NCBI RefSeq assembly: GCF_934636505.1
Contig: NZ_CAKUAL010000042.1
Span: 1 to 18,559, forward strand
DNA length: 18,559 nucleotides
From: an uncultured Ellagibacter sp.
Lineage (GTDB): Bacteria > Actinomycetota > Coriobacteriia > Coriobacteriales > Eggerthellaceae
Direction of reading: 5' to 3'
Position numbers and translations under genes: made by a program. The notes under the pieces are model-generated. The model was not told the DNA's origin and searched no databases. It worked only from the letters and a program-made list of their open reading frames with translations. Shown one piece after another: positions 1 to 7,609 of the stretch. Within the stretch, counting starts at the first letter, position 1; the number at the start of each line of letters is the position of its first letter.

Positions 1-836
1 CCGTACGTCCACTTCTCCACGAAATCGTGGTCGTAGAGGTCTTCGGTGATGATTACATTGAGCAGCCCCAAAGCGAGCGCCGCATCCGTACCCGGTCGCA
101 GCTGCAGCACCATGTCCGCACGCGTGCCCAGCCAGGTGATGCGTGGGTCGACGCAGATGAGCTTCGAACCACGCTGCATGAGGTCGATGATGGCGTGTCC
201 CCAGAAGCCGTCCGGGTTGGACTTCAGCGGCTCTTTGCCCCACAGCATGATGTACTTGGGCGGCTCCCAGCCAGGATGGTCGTAGCGGTCGGGGTAGCGC
301 GGCGCGTAGTCGATTTCGGGGTAACCGCCTCCGGCGAGATAGCCCATGACCGAAGCGCGAGGGCCGTAGCACGACCAGCCGGACTGCGTATAGCAGGAGT
401 TCGGCGTGCCAATCGCCATGAAAGCGAGCAGGTTGTAGAACTGCGTCGACTCGCGGCCCGTCCCCGTCATGACCAAGATTGATTCAGGCCCGTACTTCTC
501 TTTGCACTCGTTTATCTTGCCGATGATCATGTCGAGTGCTTCGTCCCAGGTAATCTGCTCCCACTTATCGTTCTGGCCGCGGTACTTCGGATCGCGCTTC
601 ATCGGGTGGATAATGCGGTCGGGATTGTACATGTAATCTTTGAGCGCGAGGCAGCGAGGGCAGAGCGATCCGCGTGTAATGGGGTGCTCCGGGTCGCCTT
701 CCACGTGCGTGACCTTGCCGTCCTTCACGGTCAGCAGCAAACCGCATCCAACGGGATGGCATCCCGGAGGAGACCACGCGCATGTGCGTACGGTCACCGA
801 GCCATCGGGATTTGGATGCTTCCATTCCTTTTGCAT
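1..836 (-). CDS. Molybdopterin oxidoreductase (DMSO reductase family) catalytic subunit, N-terminal part, truncated by window edge
   Basis: The minus strand is open from an ATG at 836 to position 1, about 278 codons, and continues beyond the window. The start is chosen because AGAGAGGAAGG lies just upstream; an in-frame ATG at 893 has no such site. Residues 19-62 carry an iron-sulfur type cysteine set (C19, C26, C31, C59, C62) ending in GSLCPRC, where DMSO-reductase-family enzymes bind their N-terminal [4Fe-4S] cluster. The spacing C-x6-C-x4-C-x27-C is looser than the textbook CxxCxxxC. Further on come ITWDEAL (95-101), GTGRES (125-130), SCYGPR (155-160, where a Mo-ligating Cys or Ser would be expected) and KLICVDPR. 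No twin-arginine signal is seen, so this form is probably cytoplasmic or exported with a partner. The substrate cannot be told; related coriobacterial enzymes include catechol dehydroxylases and acetylene-hydratase-like proteins. A TetR regulator is divergently encoded. Confidence 0.9.
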   Translation of the reverse strand, partial: MQKEWKHPNPDGSVTVRTCAWSPPGCHPVGCGLLLTVKDGKVTHVEGDPEHPITRGSLCPRCLALKDYMYNPDRIIHPMKRDPKYRGQNDKWEQITWDEALDMIIGKINECKEKYGPESILVMTGTGRESTQFYNLLAFMAIGTPNSCYTQSGWSCYGPRASVMGYLAGGGYPEIDYAPRYPDRYDHPGWEPPKYIMLWGKEPLKSNPDGFWGHAIIDLMQRGSKLICVDPRITWLGTRADMVLQLRPGTDAALALGLLNVIITEDLYDHDFVEKWTY

Positions 837-898
837 GTTCCCTTCCTCTCTCGCAGGTGAACCTGTCGGCCTATGGTTCGCACCTTCGGCCATTCGGG

Positions 899-927
899 CA
901 GATGAACGGCATCGACTCGTTCATCTG
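899..927. promoter_or_regulatory. Candidate operator: 9-bp inverted repeat between the oxidoreductase and tetR
   Basis: CAGATGAAC (899-907) and GTTCATCTG (919-927) are perfect reverse complements separated by 11 bases, giving half-sites centred 20 bp apart, about two helical turns. The repeat lies in the 261-bp divergent intergenic region, 63 bp upstream of the oxidoreductase ATG. TetR dimers bind repeats of this size, so it is a plausible site for the adjacent regulator. No clear -35/-10 pair was recognised around it. Confidence 0.45.
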
Positions 928-1097
928 GTTCGATGGTATGAGCTTGCAGGGCGCTGCGTAATGCTTCAAAATTGCCCGGGGGATTCTTCTTTTGAGAACA
1001 ACCTATGAAAAAGTCTCACCAAACTAGATGGTTCGGCTCATTCGTCTCGAAGGCCAAGGGCGAGCGATCGTGAAGGAAAACGCAAGGGGGCATAGTC

Positions 1098-1685
1098 GTG
1101 AGAGCGGATTCCGAGGCTTTGAAAGAGGCGTCCACGAAACAGCGCATCGTGGAGGCCCTCACCGAGCTCGTCCAGGACACGTCGTTTGACAAAATACGTG
1201 TGAGCGACATTTGCGAGAAGGCGTACATATCGAAGGCGACGCTCTATCGCCATTTCGAGAACAAGTACGAGATTGTTCGCTGGCTGTTCACGAAAAGCTG
1301 CGCTGCTGGCGTCGACCTTATCGGCATAGATTACAACTGGTTCGAAGGGAATATCGTTACCACGCGAATGCTTCAACCGCACGCCGACCTGCTTTCGAGC
1401 ATCATGCAAAAAGAGGATATGGCCGCGTTTGCCACAACGCGCCAGCGCTATGAAACGCTCGTGTCCACTATCTGCGAGGTCAAGCACCAAGAAGTGACCA
1501 CGGAGCTGGAGTATCAGATCACTGCTTATGTTCACACGGAGGTTGCCCTGGTTGAGCATTGGTTCAGGATGCGCGAGAACGTCTCTGTGCGACAACTCTG
1601 CGACTATATCGTCTCTGCGGTGGCAGAGCCGCTTTTCGATCTTTTGAACGAGCCGGAGCACACGGGAAACTTCGGAACGAAATAG
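1098..1685 (+). CDS. TetR/AcrR-family transcriptional regulator
   Basis: This 195-residue protein starts at a GTG (1098), chosen because AAGGGGG at 1084-1090 sits 7 bases upstream. Residues 13-60 form the TetR DNA-binding head: a helix (QRIVEALTELV), then a helix-turn-helix (VSDICEKAYISKATLYRHF, followed by ENKYEIV). SKATLYRHF is the recognition-helix signature of the family. The C-terminal part (about 65-185) is helical and unlike any ligand-binding domain I can name; it contains WF and MRENVSVRQLCDYIV stretches like those of DhaS-type TetR_C domains. It is divergent from the molybdopterin oxidoreductase, so it most likely controls that gene in response to its substrate. This is inferred from position only. 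Confidence 0.88.
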   Translation: MRADSEALKEASTKQRIVEALTELVQDTSFDKIRVSDICEKAYISKATLYRHFENKYEIVRWLFTKSCAAGVDLIGIDYNWFEGNIVTTRMLQPHADLLSSIMQKEDMAAFATTRQRYETLVSTICEVKHQEVTTELEYQITAYVHTEVALVEHWFRMRENVSVRQLCDYIVSAVAEPLFDLLNEPEHTGNFGTK

Positions 1686-1919
1686 GACCTGCCTTTTTCT
1701 CGGCCTGCGCCTTCCTGCGAGAAGTCATGCTGCTTACTGTTGCCGCCATGAGCTTCGTGCTTGCATGAGGGATGCTGCCCTGTCCCGACCATAGGTCAGT
1801 CGCTCTTTTGACGAGGCGGTGACTCCCGACCTTGGCGTGCAGCTGGAGGCGGCAGGTGTTTGCACTGGTGCTCCGCTCTTCGTGGGGCATGTCGCTTTGC
1901 CATAGGTTGTCCGGGGATG

Positions 1920-1946
1920 GGGTGGGGTGCGAGCGCCACCCCACCC
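1920..1946. terminator. GC-rich hairpin between tetR and the MGMT gene (possible convergent terminator)
   Basis: GGGTGGGGTG (1920-1929) and CACCCCACCC (1937-1946) form a perfect 10-bp stem with a 7-base loop. It lies 17 bases past the TAG of the minus-strand alkyltransferase gene and between two converging genes. Neither side has a clear U-tract, so intrinsic termination may be weak. The rest of 1686-1963 shows no gene. Confidence 0.45.
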
Positions 1947-1963
1947 GCCGACGTGCTGCCTGG

Positions 1964-2272
1964 CTACTCGTTCCACTGGTACTTTCTCATGTCGACGTTG
2001 CCGTTGTCCCGGAAGGTGACCCCCTCCTCGACTAATAGCGCTCGCTGGTCGGGGAAGTTGGGTGCGAGGCGTCCCGCGTGGTTGACGACGCGATGGCACG
2101 GGTAGTCGCCGTAGTGGTCTGCCGCGCTTAGCACCGATCCGACCAAGCGAGAGTTTTTCTCTCTGCCGATGAGGCGCGCGATCTGACCGTATGAGGCGAC
2201 GCGCCCCGCTGGAATCTCCGCTACGACGGAGAGGATCTCGTAAACCAAATCTTCATCCAGGACTTTTCCCAT
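1964..2272 (-). CDS. MGMT-family (O6-alkylguanine-DNA alkyltransferase-like) single-domain protein
   Basis: The 102-residue product is only the DNA-binding/active-site domain of the methylguanine methyltransferase family. It contains IPAGRVASYGQIA (20-32), the helix-turn-helix region, then SRLVGSVLSAA and the active-site loop YPCHRVV (57-63). The acceptor cysteine C59 is present, unlike alkyltransferase-like (ATL) proteins, which carry Trp there. The N-terminal domain of full-length Ogt/AGT (about 165-180 residues) is absent. The length and the C-terminal KYQW are as in ATL-type proteins. The expected role is recognition of alkylated guanine, with possible direct transfer of the alkyl group to C59, in the cytoplasm. 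The ATG at 2272 has GGAG 7 bases upstream. It stands alone, 171 bp downstream of the CBS gene on the same strand. Confidence 0.88.
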   Translation of the reverse strand: MGKVLDEDLVYEILSVVAEIPAGRVASYGQIARLIGREKNSRLVGSVLSAADHYGDYPCHRVVNHAGRLAPNFPDQRALLVEEGVTFRDNGNVDMRKYQWNE

Positions 2273-2443
2273 CGTGTCGCTCCGTGTTCGTTTTCGCCTT
2301 TAAAGTTGCGGGTCCCATTGCTGACTCCGGCCCTCACTGCATCTCAAACGAAGCATTGAGGGAAAACTCTCGCGTGTCAAGGTCGTCCGGCCCAGCTGTC
2401 GGCTCGGTGTTTCGAGGCGCTCACCCCGAGGGCGCCCCGGCTC

Positions 2444-2950
2444 CTATTGAAAAAGGATGCCGAACAGGTACTTGGTGATTGCGGAGCGGCGGATAACGCC
2501 CACGAGTTTGCCCTCGTCATCCACAACGGGAAGCTTCTTGAACTTCTTTTTTGCCAGCAGCGCGGCGACGCGGGCGATGCTTTGGTCGGGTCGGGCGCAC
2601 ACTACCTTGCGCGTCGCGAAATCCATGACGCAGCGATCCTTCAGGTCCTCGATGCGCTGCTCAAGGCTCTGATCGTCGAAGTACAGCATAGACGCGTCGC
2701 CGCCTGTGAAAATGGTGTGGGCGCGATGTTGCGCGATGGCGCCCATGACATCGCCGTCGGAGATGAACCCGACCACCTGGTTGCGCTCGTCGACCACGGG
2801 CATGCTGCTCACCTCGTTCTCGGCGAGCATGCGCACCACGTCGGAGATCGTGCAATCTTGCGCGCAGGTGAACGGTTCTTCAATCATGATGCTCGAAACG
2901 GGCGTCCCCTCGAGCTCGAGCGGGATGCGCTCGGACAGAATCTCGGACAT
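2444..2950 (-). CDS. CBS-domain pair protein
   Basis: This soluble 168-residue protein consists of two CBS domains. The first spans about residues 15-75 (VSSIMIEEPFTCAQDCTISD, then MLAENEVSSMPVVDERNQVVGFISDGDVM). The second spans about 107-165 (MDFATRKVVCARPDQSIARV, then FKKLPVVDDEGKLVGVIRRSAI). CBS pairs bind adenosine nucleotides and usually act as regulatory modules. There is no attached catalytic domain, so it is a stand-alone sensor. The start at 2950 is supported by GAAGGAGG inside the end of the upstream transporter gene; only 3 bases separate the two genes, so they form one operon. It may modulate the transporter, but that is inference. The stop is TAG at 2446-2444. Confidence 0.9.
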   Translation of the reverse strand: MSEILSERIPLELEGTPVSSIMIEEPFTCAQDCTISDVVRMLAENEVSSMPVVDERNQVVGFISDGDVMGAIAQHRAHTIFTGGDASMLYFDDQSLEQRIEDLKDRCVMDFATRKVVCARPDQSIARVAALLAKKKFKKLPVVDDEGKLVGVIRRSAITKYLFGILFQ

Positions 2951-2953
2951 CGC

Positions 2954-4393
2954 TTATGCCTCCTTCGTTTTAGGTGCAGCCTTCTTGGCGCGCACGCTGA
3001 ACACGGCGTAGATAAGGGAAACGAGGCCGATGGCCGCGCACACCTTGTAAGCGACGCCTGCGCCCACGGCGGTGGCGACTTGGATGCTCGCGTCGACGCC
3101 GGCGGACGCAGTGACGCTTGTCATGACCGTGATGATGAGCGCCGTGCACAAACCGCCGGCGACCTGGCGGCCGGTGTTCGCGATGGCGTTGCCGTGGGCG
3201 ATCATGTCGTTGGTCAGGGCATTGACACCCCATGTGTTCACCGGCATGTTCGCGAGCGACTGGCCGGCGGACTGCAGCATGCAGAACAGCGCAACCACCA
3301 GGATGGGTGTGTTGACCGTCGAAAGCGAGAGCAAGAACAGGGCGCCGGTCATGAGGGCCAGGCCGACGATCGAGATGGCGCGCGGACCGAATTTGTCGAA
3401 CACCACGCCGGAAATGGGGCTGATGATGATGCCCACCGCCGCTGCGGGAAGCATGGCCATGCCGGTTTCGAAGGCCGAAGCGCCGAGCGAGGTTTGCAGC
3501 AGCAGCGGCAACAACGTGTTGGTGACCAGGCATGCAGCGTTGATCAGCGTGACGATGATGGCCGCCACGCGGAATTCGCGCGTCTTGAGCGTGCCCAGTT
3601 GAAGCAGCGGGTCCTCGATTTTGCCCTGGCGTACGACGAACAGCACCAAGCACACGACGCCTGCGACGATCGAGCCGAGCACCACGGGGCTGCCCCATCC
3701 CATCGACGAGGCACTGGAGAACCCGTAGAGAAGCCCGCCGAAAGCGATGGTGGAAAGAACGACCGAAAGCAGGTCGAGTTTGGGGTTCTTCAGCTCGCCC
3801 ACGTTCTTCAGCATGAAAATGCCCAGCACCAGCACGAGAATTGCGAGGGGGACGATGGCGCCGATCATGGTGCGCCAACCGTACGTGTCGATCACCGCGC
3901 CGCCTACGACGGGGCCGACCGCGGGACCCGCCGACATGACAATGCCCGCCATACCCATAGCCGTCCCTCGCTTCTCGACGGGGAACACCAGCATGGGAAC
4001 CACCGAGACCAGCGGCATGAGCACGCCCGACCCCGCCGCTTGCAGCACGCGACCGATGATGAGGAACAAGAAATCAGGGGCTGCGGCGCACAGCAGCGTG
4101 CCCAGCGCGAACACCAGCGTTGCCCCGAAGAACAGCGCGCGGGTGCTGAACTTGTCGATAAGGAACGCCGAAACGGGGACCATGATGCCGCTCACCAGCG
4201 GGTATATGGACATGATCCACTGGGCAGTCGAGGCATCGATGGCGAAATCGGACATGATGACCGGCAATGCAGGCGACATCACCGTTTGGTTCAGTAGCGC
4301 CAAGAAGGCACCCAGGACGACGACCGCAACGATGCGAATCTGGGTACCGGTAATGCGCCCATTGGCGGGCGCGACCGTGGAATTATCAGACAT
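2954..4393 (-). CDS. MFS transporter, DHA2 (EmrB/QacA) type, 14-TM
   Basis: The 479-residue protein is hydrophobic throughout, with about 14 predicted membrane segments. It begins with a short soluble tail and a first helix (IVAVVVLGAFLALLNQTVM). The region LLNQTVMSPALPVI corresponds to the DHA2 motif LxDxTIVNVALP, with Asn in place of the usual Asp. GRVLQAAGSGVLMPL (TM4) and GPAVGPVVGGAVIDTYGWR (motif C, typical of antiporters) follow. It is expected to be a proton-driven exporter of drugs or metabolites in the cytoplasmic membrane; the substrate is unknown. The ATG at 4393 is preceded by GAAGGAAGC. It is the first gene of an operon with the CBS protein 3 bp downstream. A 7-bp inverted repeat (TTCGCCA, 4420-4426; TGGCGAA, 4443-4449) lies in its upstream region. 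Confidence 0.93.
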   Translation of the reverse strand: MSDNSTVAPANGRITGTQIRIVAVVVLGAFLALLNQTVMSPALPVIMSDFAIDASTAQWIMSIYPLVSGIMVPVSAFLIDKFSTRALFFGATLVFALGTLLCAAAPDFLFLIIGRVLQAAGSGVLMPLVSVVPMLVFPVEKRGTAMGMAGIVMSAGPAVGPVVGGAVIDTYGWRTMIGAIVPLAILVLVLGIFMLKNVGELKNPKLDLLSVVLSTIAFGGLLYGFSSASSMGWGSPVVLGSIVAGVVCLVLFVVRQGKIEDPLLQLGTLKTREFRVAAIIVTLINAACLVTNTLLPLLLQTSLGASAFETGMAMLPAAAVGIIISPISGVVFDKFGPRAISIVGLALMTGALFLLSLSTVNTPILVVALFCMLQSAGQSLANMPVNTWGVNALTNDMIAHGNAIANTGRQVAGGLCTALIITVMTSVTASAGVDASIQVATAVGAGVAYKVCAAIGLVSLIYAVFSVRAKKAAPKTKEA

Positions 4394-4912
4394 AAGCTTC
4401 CTTCGTATCTATTCGGTTCTTCGCCAAAGGAACGCTGGCCTGTGGCGAAATTTCATGTACGCGCTATGCGCGCATCAGATACGACAAGAGGAAAGCGGCT
4501 GCTCAGAGCGCACTTGGGGAACAACAGGAGAGGCCCCGTATACCAGGGGCCGTCGAATTGCGATGTATGCTTTGGTCAAATCCTTCATAGCGGGGAGGTA
4601 TCCTAGCAGCCGCCTTCGCCCCTTTCAAGGGATGTAACCCAGACGTTGATTTTCTTCACCGAGGCGCCATCGTTGACGGGCGGTGTGGTTCTCTATCGCC
4701 ACGCCGCGTGGCGAGGGAACGCTGCGGCGAGCTTGCGCATCGGCTATGTGTGCAGCTGTGAGCGTGTTGCCGGCGCGCACTGGGTGCCAGTCCGATCCGG
4801 CCGACTCTTGCCGACGGTCGGTCGCCGTCCTCCTCCATCTCCGCCTGCTCTGTTTTTGCACGGCTCCCTTGTCGTATCATGGACGGACGAGAATTGACCG
4901 AAGGTGGTACGT
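4394..4912. other. 519-bp divergent intergenic region with three inverted repeats, no convincing gene
   Basis: Short open frames here lack codon bias and recognisable motifs. Three perfect inverted repeats are visible: TTCGCCA/TGGCGAA (4420-4449), GGCCCC/GGGGCC (4532-4537 and 4546-4551, 8-base loop), and TCGCCACG/CGTGGCGA (4696-4703 and 4707-4714, 3-base loop). None has a U-tract. A TATCAT at 4875-4880 could be a -10 element for the ArsC-like gene, but its -35 is poor (TTTTTG, 16-base spacer). The hairpins could belong to long leaders of the two divergent genes or to a small RNA. Confidence 0.5.
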
Positions 4913-5254
4913 ATGAACATCCAGATATTCGGCACGAAGAAAAGCTTCGATACCAAGAAGGCGCAGCGTTACTTCAAGGAGCGTCGCGTGAAGTTCCAGT
5001 TCATCGACTTGAAGGAAAAGGGGATGAGCAAAGGAGAGCTCGAAAGCGTGGCGCGCGCCGTCGGCGGGATCGACGCCGTGATCGATCCAAAGGCGAAAGA
5101 TGCCGACACGGTTGCGCTCGTACAGTACCTCGCTGCCGACCAGAAGTTCGAAAAGGTGCTCGATAACCAGCAGATTCTTCGCGAGCCCATCGTTCGCAAC
5201 GGCCGCCAGGCAACCGTCGGCTACGAGCCCGACGTGTGGAAGGGCTGGGAATAA
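4913..5254 (+). CDS. ArsC/Spx-fold (YffB-like) protein lacking the catalytic cysteine
   Basis: The start is taken as the ATG at 4913, five bases after AAGGTGG (4901-4907), giving 113 residues; a GTG at 4904 is the alternative. It has the ArsC/Spx thioredoxin-like layout: strand NIQIFG, the active-site loop GTKKSFDTKKAQRYF (7-21), FIDLKEKG, a helical middle part, then REPIVRNGRQATVGY, which matches the ArsC-family C-terminal motif. In YffB/ArsC relatives the loop holds a cysteine (GxxxC..); here the aligned residue is Ser (S11), and the whole protein has no cysteine. Redox-dependent arsenate or glutathione chemistry is therefore not expected, and 'arsenate reductase' would be misleading. It is a single gene followed by a hairpin terminator. 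Confidence 0.87.
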   Translation: MNIQIFGTKKSFDTKKAQRYFKERRVKFQFIDLKEKGMSKGELESVARAVGGIDAVIDPKAKDADTVALVQYLAADQKFEKVLDNQQILREPIVRNGRQATVGYEPDVWKGWE

Positions 5255-5273
5255 AGCGGCTGGGATTAAAGCG

Positions 5274-5315
5274 AAGCGCCCGCGCCCGTGGTTTTATCCA
5301 TGGACGCGGGCGCTT
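5274..5315. terminator. Hairpin terminator downstream of the ArsC-like gene
   Basis: AAGCGCCCGCG (5274-5284) pairs perfectly with CGCGGGCGCTT (5305-5315) around a 20-base loop that can pair further (TGG/CCA). On the plus strand a T-rich stretch (CCTTTTG) follows some bases later; on the minus strand CGCTTTAATC follows directly. It lies between the converging ArsC-like and MFS genes, so it may act in both directions. Confidence 0.6.
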
Positions 5316-5365
5316 GCGTAAGACGCCTTTTGTCGTTTGAGCGGAGTGCCCCGGCGGCGCTGAAC

Positions 5366-5405
5366 AACGCGTCCCAGCGACGTGGCTGGGACGGCAGGGC
5401 GCGTT
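5366..5405. terminator. Second hairpin, just downstream of the MFS stop
   Basis: GTCCCAGC (5371-5378) and GCTGGGAC (5385-5392) form an 8-bp stem with a 6-base loop. AACGCG (5366-5371) and CGCGTT (5400-5405) flank it as an outer arm. It sits 12 bases past the stop of the minus-strand transporter gene. There is no clear U-tract. Confidence 0.45.
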
Positions 5406-5416
5406 GGTACGGGTCG

Positions 5417-7513
5417 TTACTTCCCAGCTTGTGCGAGCCTCTTCTTGTCCTTGTAGGGAACGAGCAGCACAAGCCCCACGATCGAGCAGGCGGCCACGAA
5501 CAGCGACATGCCCTTGAAGCCGCTGTTCATCGTTTGCTGGTAGGCCTCCTGAATCTCCGCGGCATCGTTGTCGACTTCGGTCAGGTAATTCTCCTTCGCC
5601 TCGTCGAGCATGGCGGGCACGGCATCTCGGGCTTCCTCCATCTGCGACACGATGGTCTGCAGCTCGTCGCGTTGGGCGGCCATGGCGGTTGCTGCAGGTG
5701 CCGGCACGCGGCTCATCTGGGCATTCATGCTGTCTAGGCCCTCCTGCATGGAGGCTATGCCCTTATCGAACCCGCCTTGGATGTTGCCCTCGATCGTCGG
5801 CTTCATGGCGTCGAACATCTCGCTCGAGAGCGCTTTGCATGCGGAAACCACCGTGGTGACGTCGGAGTTCTTCAGCTGCTCGAGCGTCTCGTCGCTCATC
5901 TCGAAGCTTCCGTCCCCACTCGTGCTGTCCACGCCCACCTCGATGGTGCGATAGTCCTCAAGTGACGGAATCTCGACTCCCTCGAGCATTTTCGCGCCAT
6001 TCTCGGTCTCGCGAAGGCTCGCAAGTTCGCTGTCAAGCTCGGCGGCGTGGGGCAGCTCGGAGACGCTCACCTCACTCGGCATCGCATCCATGAGGTTGCC
6101 CTGCAGGTAGGCGCTCGCGTGCACGACGAACGCGACCATGATGGCGGGCGCGATCGCGGTGCCGATGGAGCGGACGAGCGACAGCGCGGCCAGCGCCGAG
6201 TTCGATTCCTTCTCGTCGGTGTTCTCCAGCATCATGTAGTTGAGCGGCGTGCCCATGGTGAAGCCGAGGCCGAGGCCGGTGATGATCATGGTGGCGCACA
6301 CGGTGAGGAGGCTTGGCCAGGTGCAGGCCACAAACGCCATGAAAACCGAGCCGATCGCCACGCCGATGAAGCCCATCGCGAGCACCGGTTTCACGCCGTG
6401 TTTGTCGATGAGCTTGCCCGACATCATAGCGCCGACGCCGCTGCCCACGCCGAGCAGCGCGATGAAGTAGCCGCCCGATCCCGATTTCATCATCATGGCG
6501 TTCTCGCAGAACTGCGGGAAGAAGATGGTGCCCATCATGGCGATGCCTGAAATCACCGCGCACAGAAACGCGATGACGATGTTCGCGTTGGTGAAGTATT
6601 TCAGATTGAGAATCGGGTCGGCGGCGCGGCGCTCGCGCAGCACGAACAGCGGCAGAAGCACCACGAACGCCACGAGGAACGGCCATACGTCAGTTGACGC
6701 GATCGACGTCGCGAAATCGAAGAAGTCGATGTTTTTAAGCCCGTACATGAGGCTGAGCGTCATGAGCGTGAGGATGAGAATGCCCAGGCCATCGAGGGGC
6801 CCCGTCTTCTCGGCTTGCGCGTTCGGGAGACGCTTGACGCCGAGGATCAGCACGATGATGCAGATGGGGATGTTCACGTAGAAGATGAATTGCCACTGCG
6901 TCGCCCCGAACACCTCGAGGATTGCGCTGCCCACCGTCGGGCCCAGGATGGAGGCGAGGCCGTACGCCATGCCCACGATGCCGAGCGCCATGCCGCGCTT
7001 TTCCTCGGGGAACGCGGTGCCGAACTCCGCCGTAGCAACTGGCATGATGCCGCCGCCACCGAGCGCCTGGATGACGCGCGCGCCGATGAGGATCCAGAAG
7101 TTGCCCAAATCCTGTGCGACGCCGCACAGCGCCGAGCCCAAGCCGAAGAGCAGGATGCACAGCAGGTAGACGCCCTTGCGACCATGGCGGTCGGCGAGCT
7201 TGCCCATGATGGGGATCGACACGGCGTAGGCGAGCGTGTAGATGGTGATGATCCATACGCCAAGGCTATCGTCAACGCTGAGCGTGTTCTGGATAACGGT
7301 ACGCGCGGGGTTGACGATGCCCATGTCGAGCGCGCCCATGCATAGTCCGAGCAAATAGACTACGGCGACAAGTGCGTAGCCCTTTCCTTGGCTGCGGACG
7401 GTGGGTACTGCTTTGGCGGGGGAACTGCCCGCCGGGGATTGCGGCTTGGTGTCCAAGCCATCCTTAGGTTGAGCAGGCTCGATGTCCTGCTCTTTCATCT
7501 TCTGATGCATCAT
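5417..7513 (-). CDS. MFS transporter, DHA2 type, with ~195-residue extracytoplasmic insertion
   Basis: The start is placed at the ATG at 7513 (698 residues, MMHQKMKEQD). The frame stays open to a GTG at 7588, but that extension is proline-rich and carries no motif. GAAAGGAAAG lies upstream of 7513 at a rather long spacing (about 12-14). A charged, Pro-rich cytosolic tail of about 45 residues is followed by 14 membrane helices of the DHA2 type: GALDMGIVNPA (motif D1, Asp present), GKLADRHGRKGVYL (motif A), GARVIQALGGGGIMPV, and GLASILGPTVGSAIL (motif C). Between TM13 (ending near residue 470) and TM14 (near 670) lies a hydrophilic, Glu/Met/Ala-rich stretch of about 195 residues, predicted helical and possibly coiled-coil, on the outer side. 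DHA2 proteins often have a loop here, but usually a much smaller one. It is probably an efflux pump controlled by the MarR gene immediately upstream. Confidence 0.92.
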   Translation of the reverse strand: MMHQKMKEQDIEPAQPKDGLDTKPQSPAGSSPAKAVPTVRSQGKGYALVAVVYLLGLCMGALDMGIVNPARTVIQNTLSVDDSLGVWIITIYTLAYAVSIPIMGKLADRHGRKGVYLLCILLFGLGSALCGVAQDLGNFWILIGARVIQALGGGGIMPVATAEFGTAFPEEKRGMALGIVGMAYGLASILGPTVGSAILEVFGATQWQFIFYVNIPICIIVLILGVKRLPNAQAEKTGPLDGLGILILTLMTLSLMYGLKNIDFFDFATSIASTDVWPFLVAFVVLLPLFVLRERRAADPILNLKYFTNANIVIAFLCAVISGIAMMGTIFFPQFCENAMMMKSGSGGYFIALLGVGSGVGAMMSGKLIDKHGVKPVLAMGFIGVAIGSVFMAFVACTWPSLLTVCATMIITGLGLGFTMGTPLNYMMLENTDEKESNSALAALSLVRSIGTAIAPAIMVAFVVHASAYLQGNLMDAMPSEVSVSELPHAAELDSELASLRETENGAKMLEGVEIPSLEDYRTIEVGVDSTSGDGSFEMSDETLEQLKNSDVTTVVSACKALSSEMFDAMKPTIEGNIQGGFDKGIASMQEGLDSMNAQMSRVPAPAATAMAAQRDELQTIVSQMEEARDAVPAMLDEAKENYLTEVDNDAAEIQEAYQQTMNSGFKGMSLFVAACSIVGLVLLVPYKDKKRLAQAGK

Positions 7514-7609
7514 GGGTCTGGGATCTTTCCTTTCTGGTGGTTGTCGATGTGGTGGGGAAAGCTGCGGGAGCGGTCGCGAGGCGGGCACGGCGCGACCGTC
7601 GGGCGCTCG

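Noticed and set aside
2447..4297. Very long open frame on the plus strand, opposite the MFS transporter and CBS genes
   Set aside because: Its translation is dominated by His, Asp, Arg and Gln with no hydrophobic core or motif. It is the antisense shadow of GC-rich coding DNA, while the minus strand encodes clear MFS and CBS families.
7514..7588. N-terminal extension of the MarR-linked MFS transporter to a GTG at 7588
   Set aside because: The extra 25 residues are Pro/Arg-rich without homology features, and a ribosome-binding-like sequence lies between them and the ATG at 7513.
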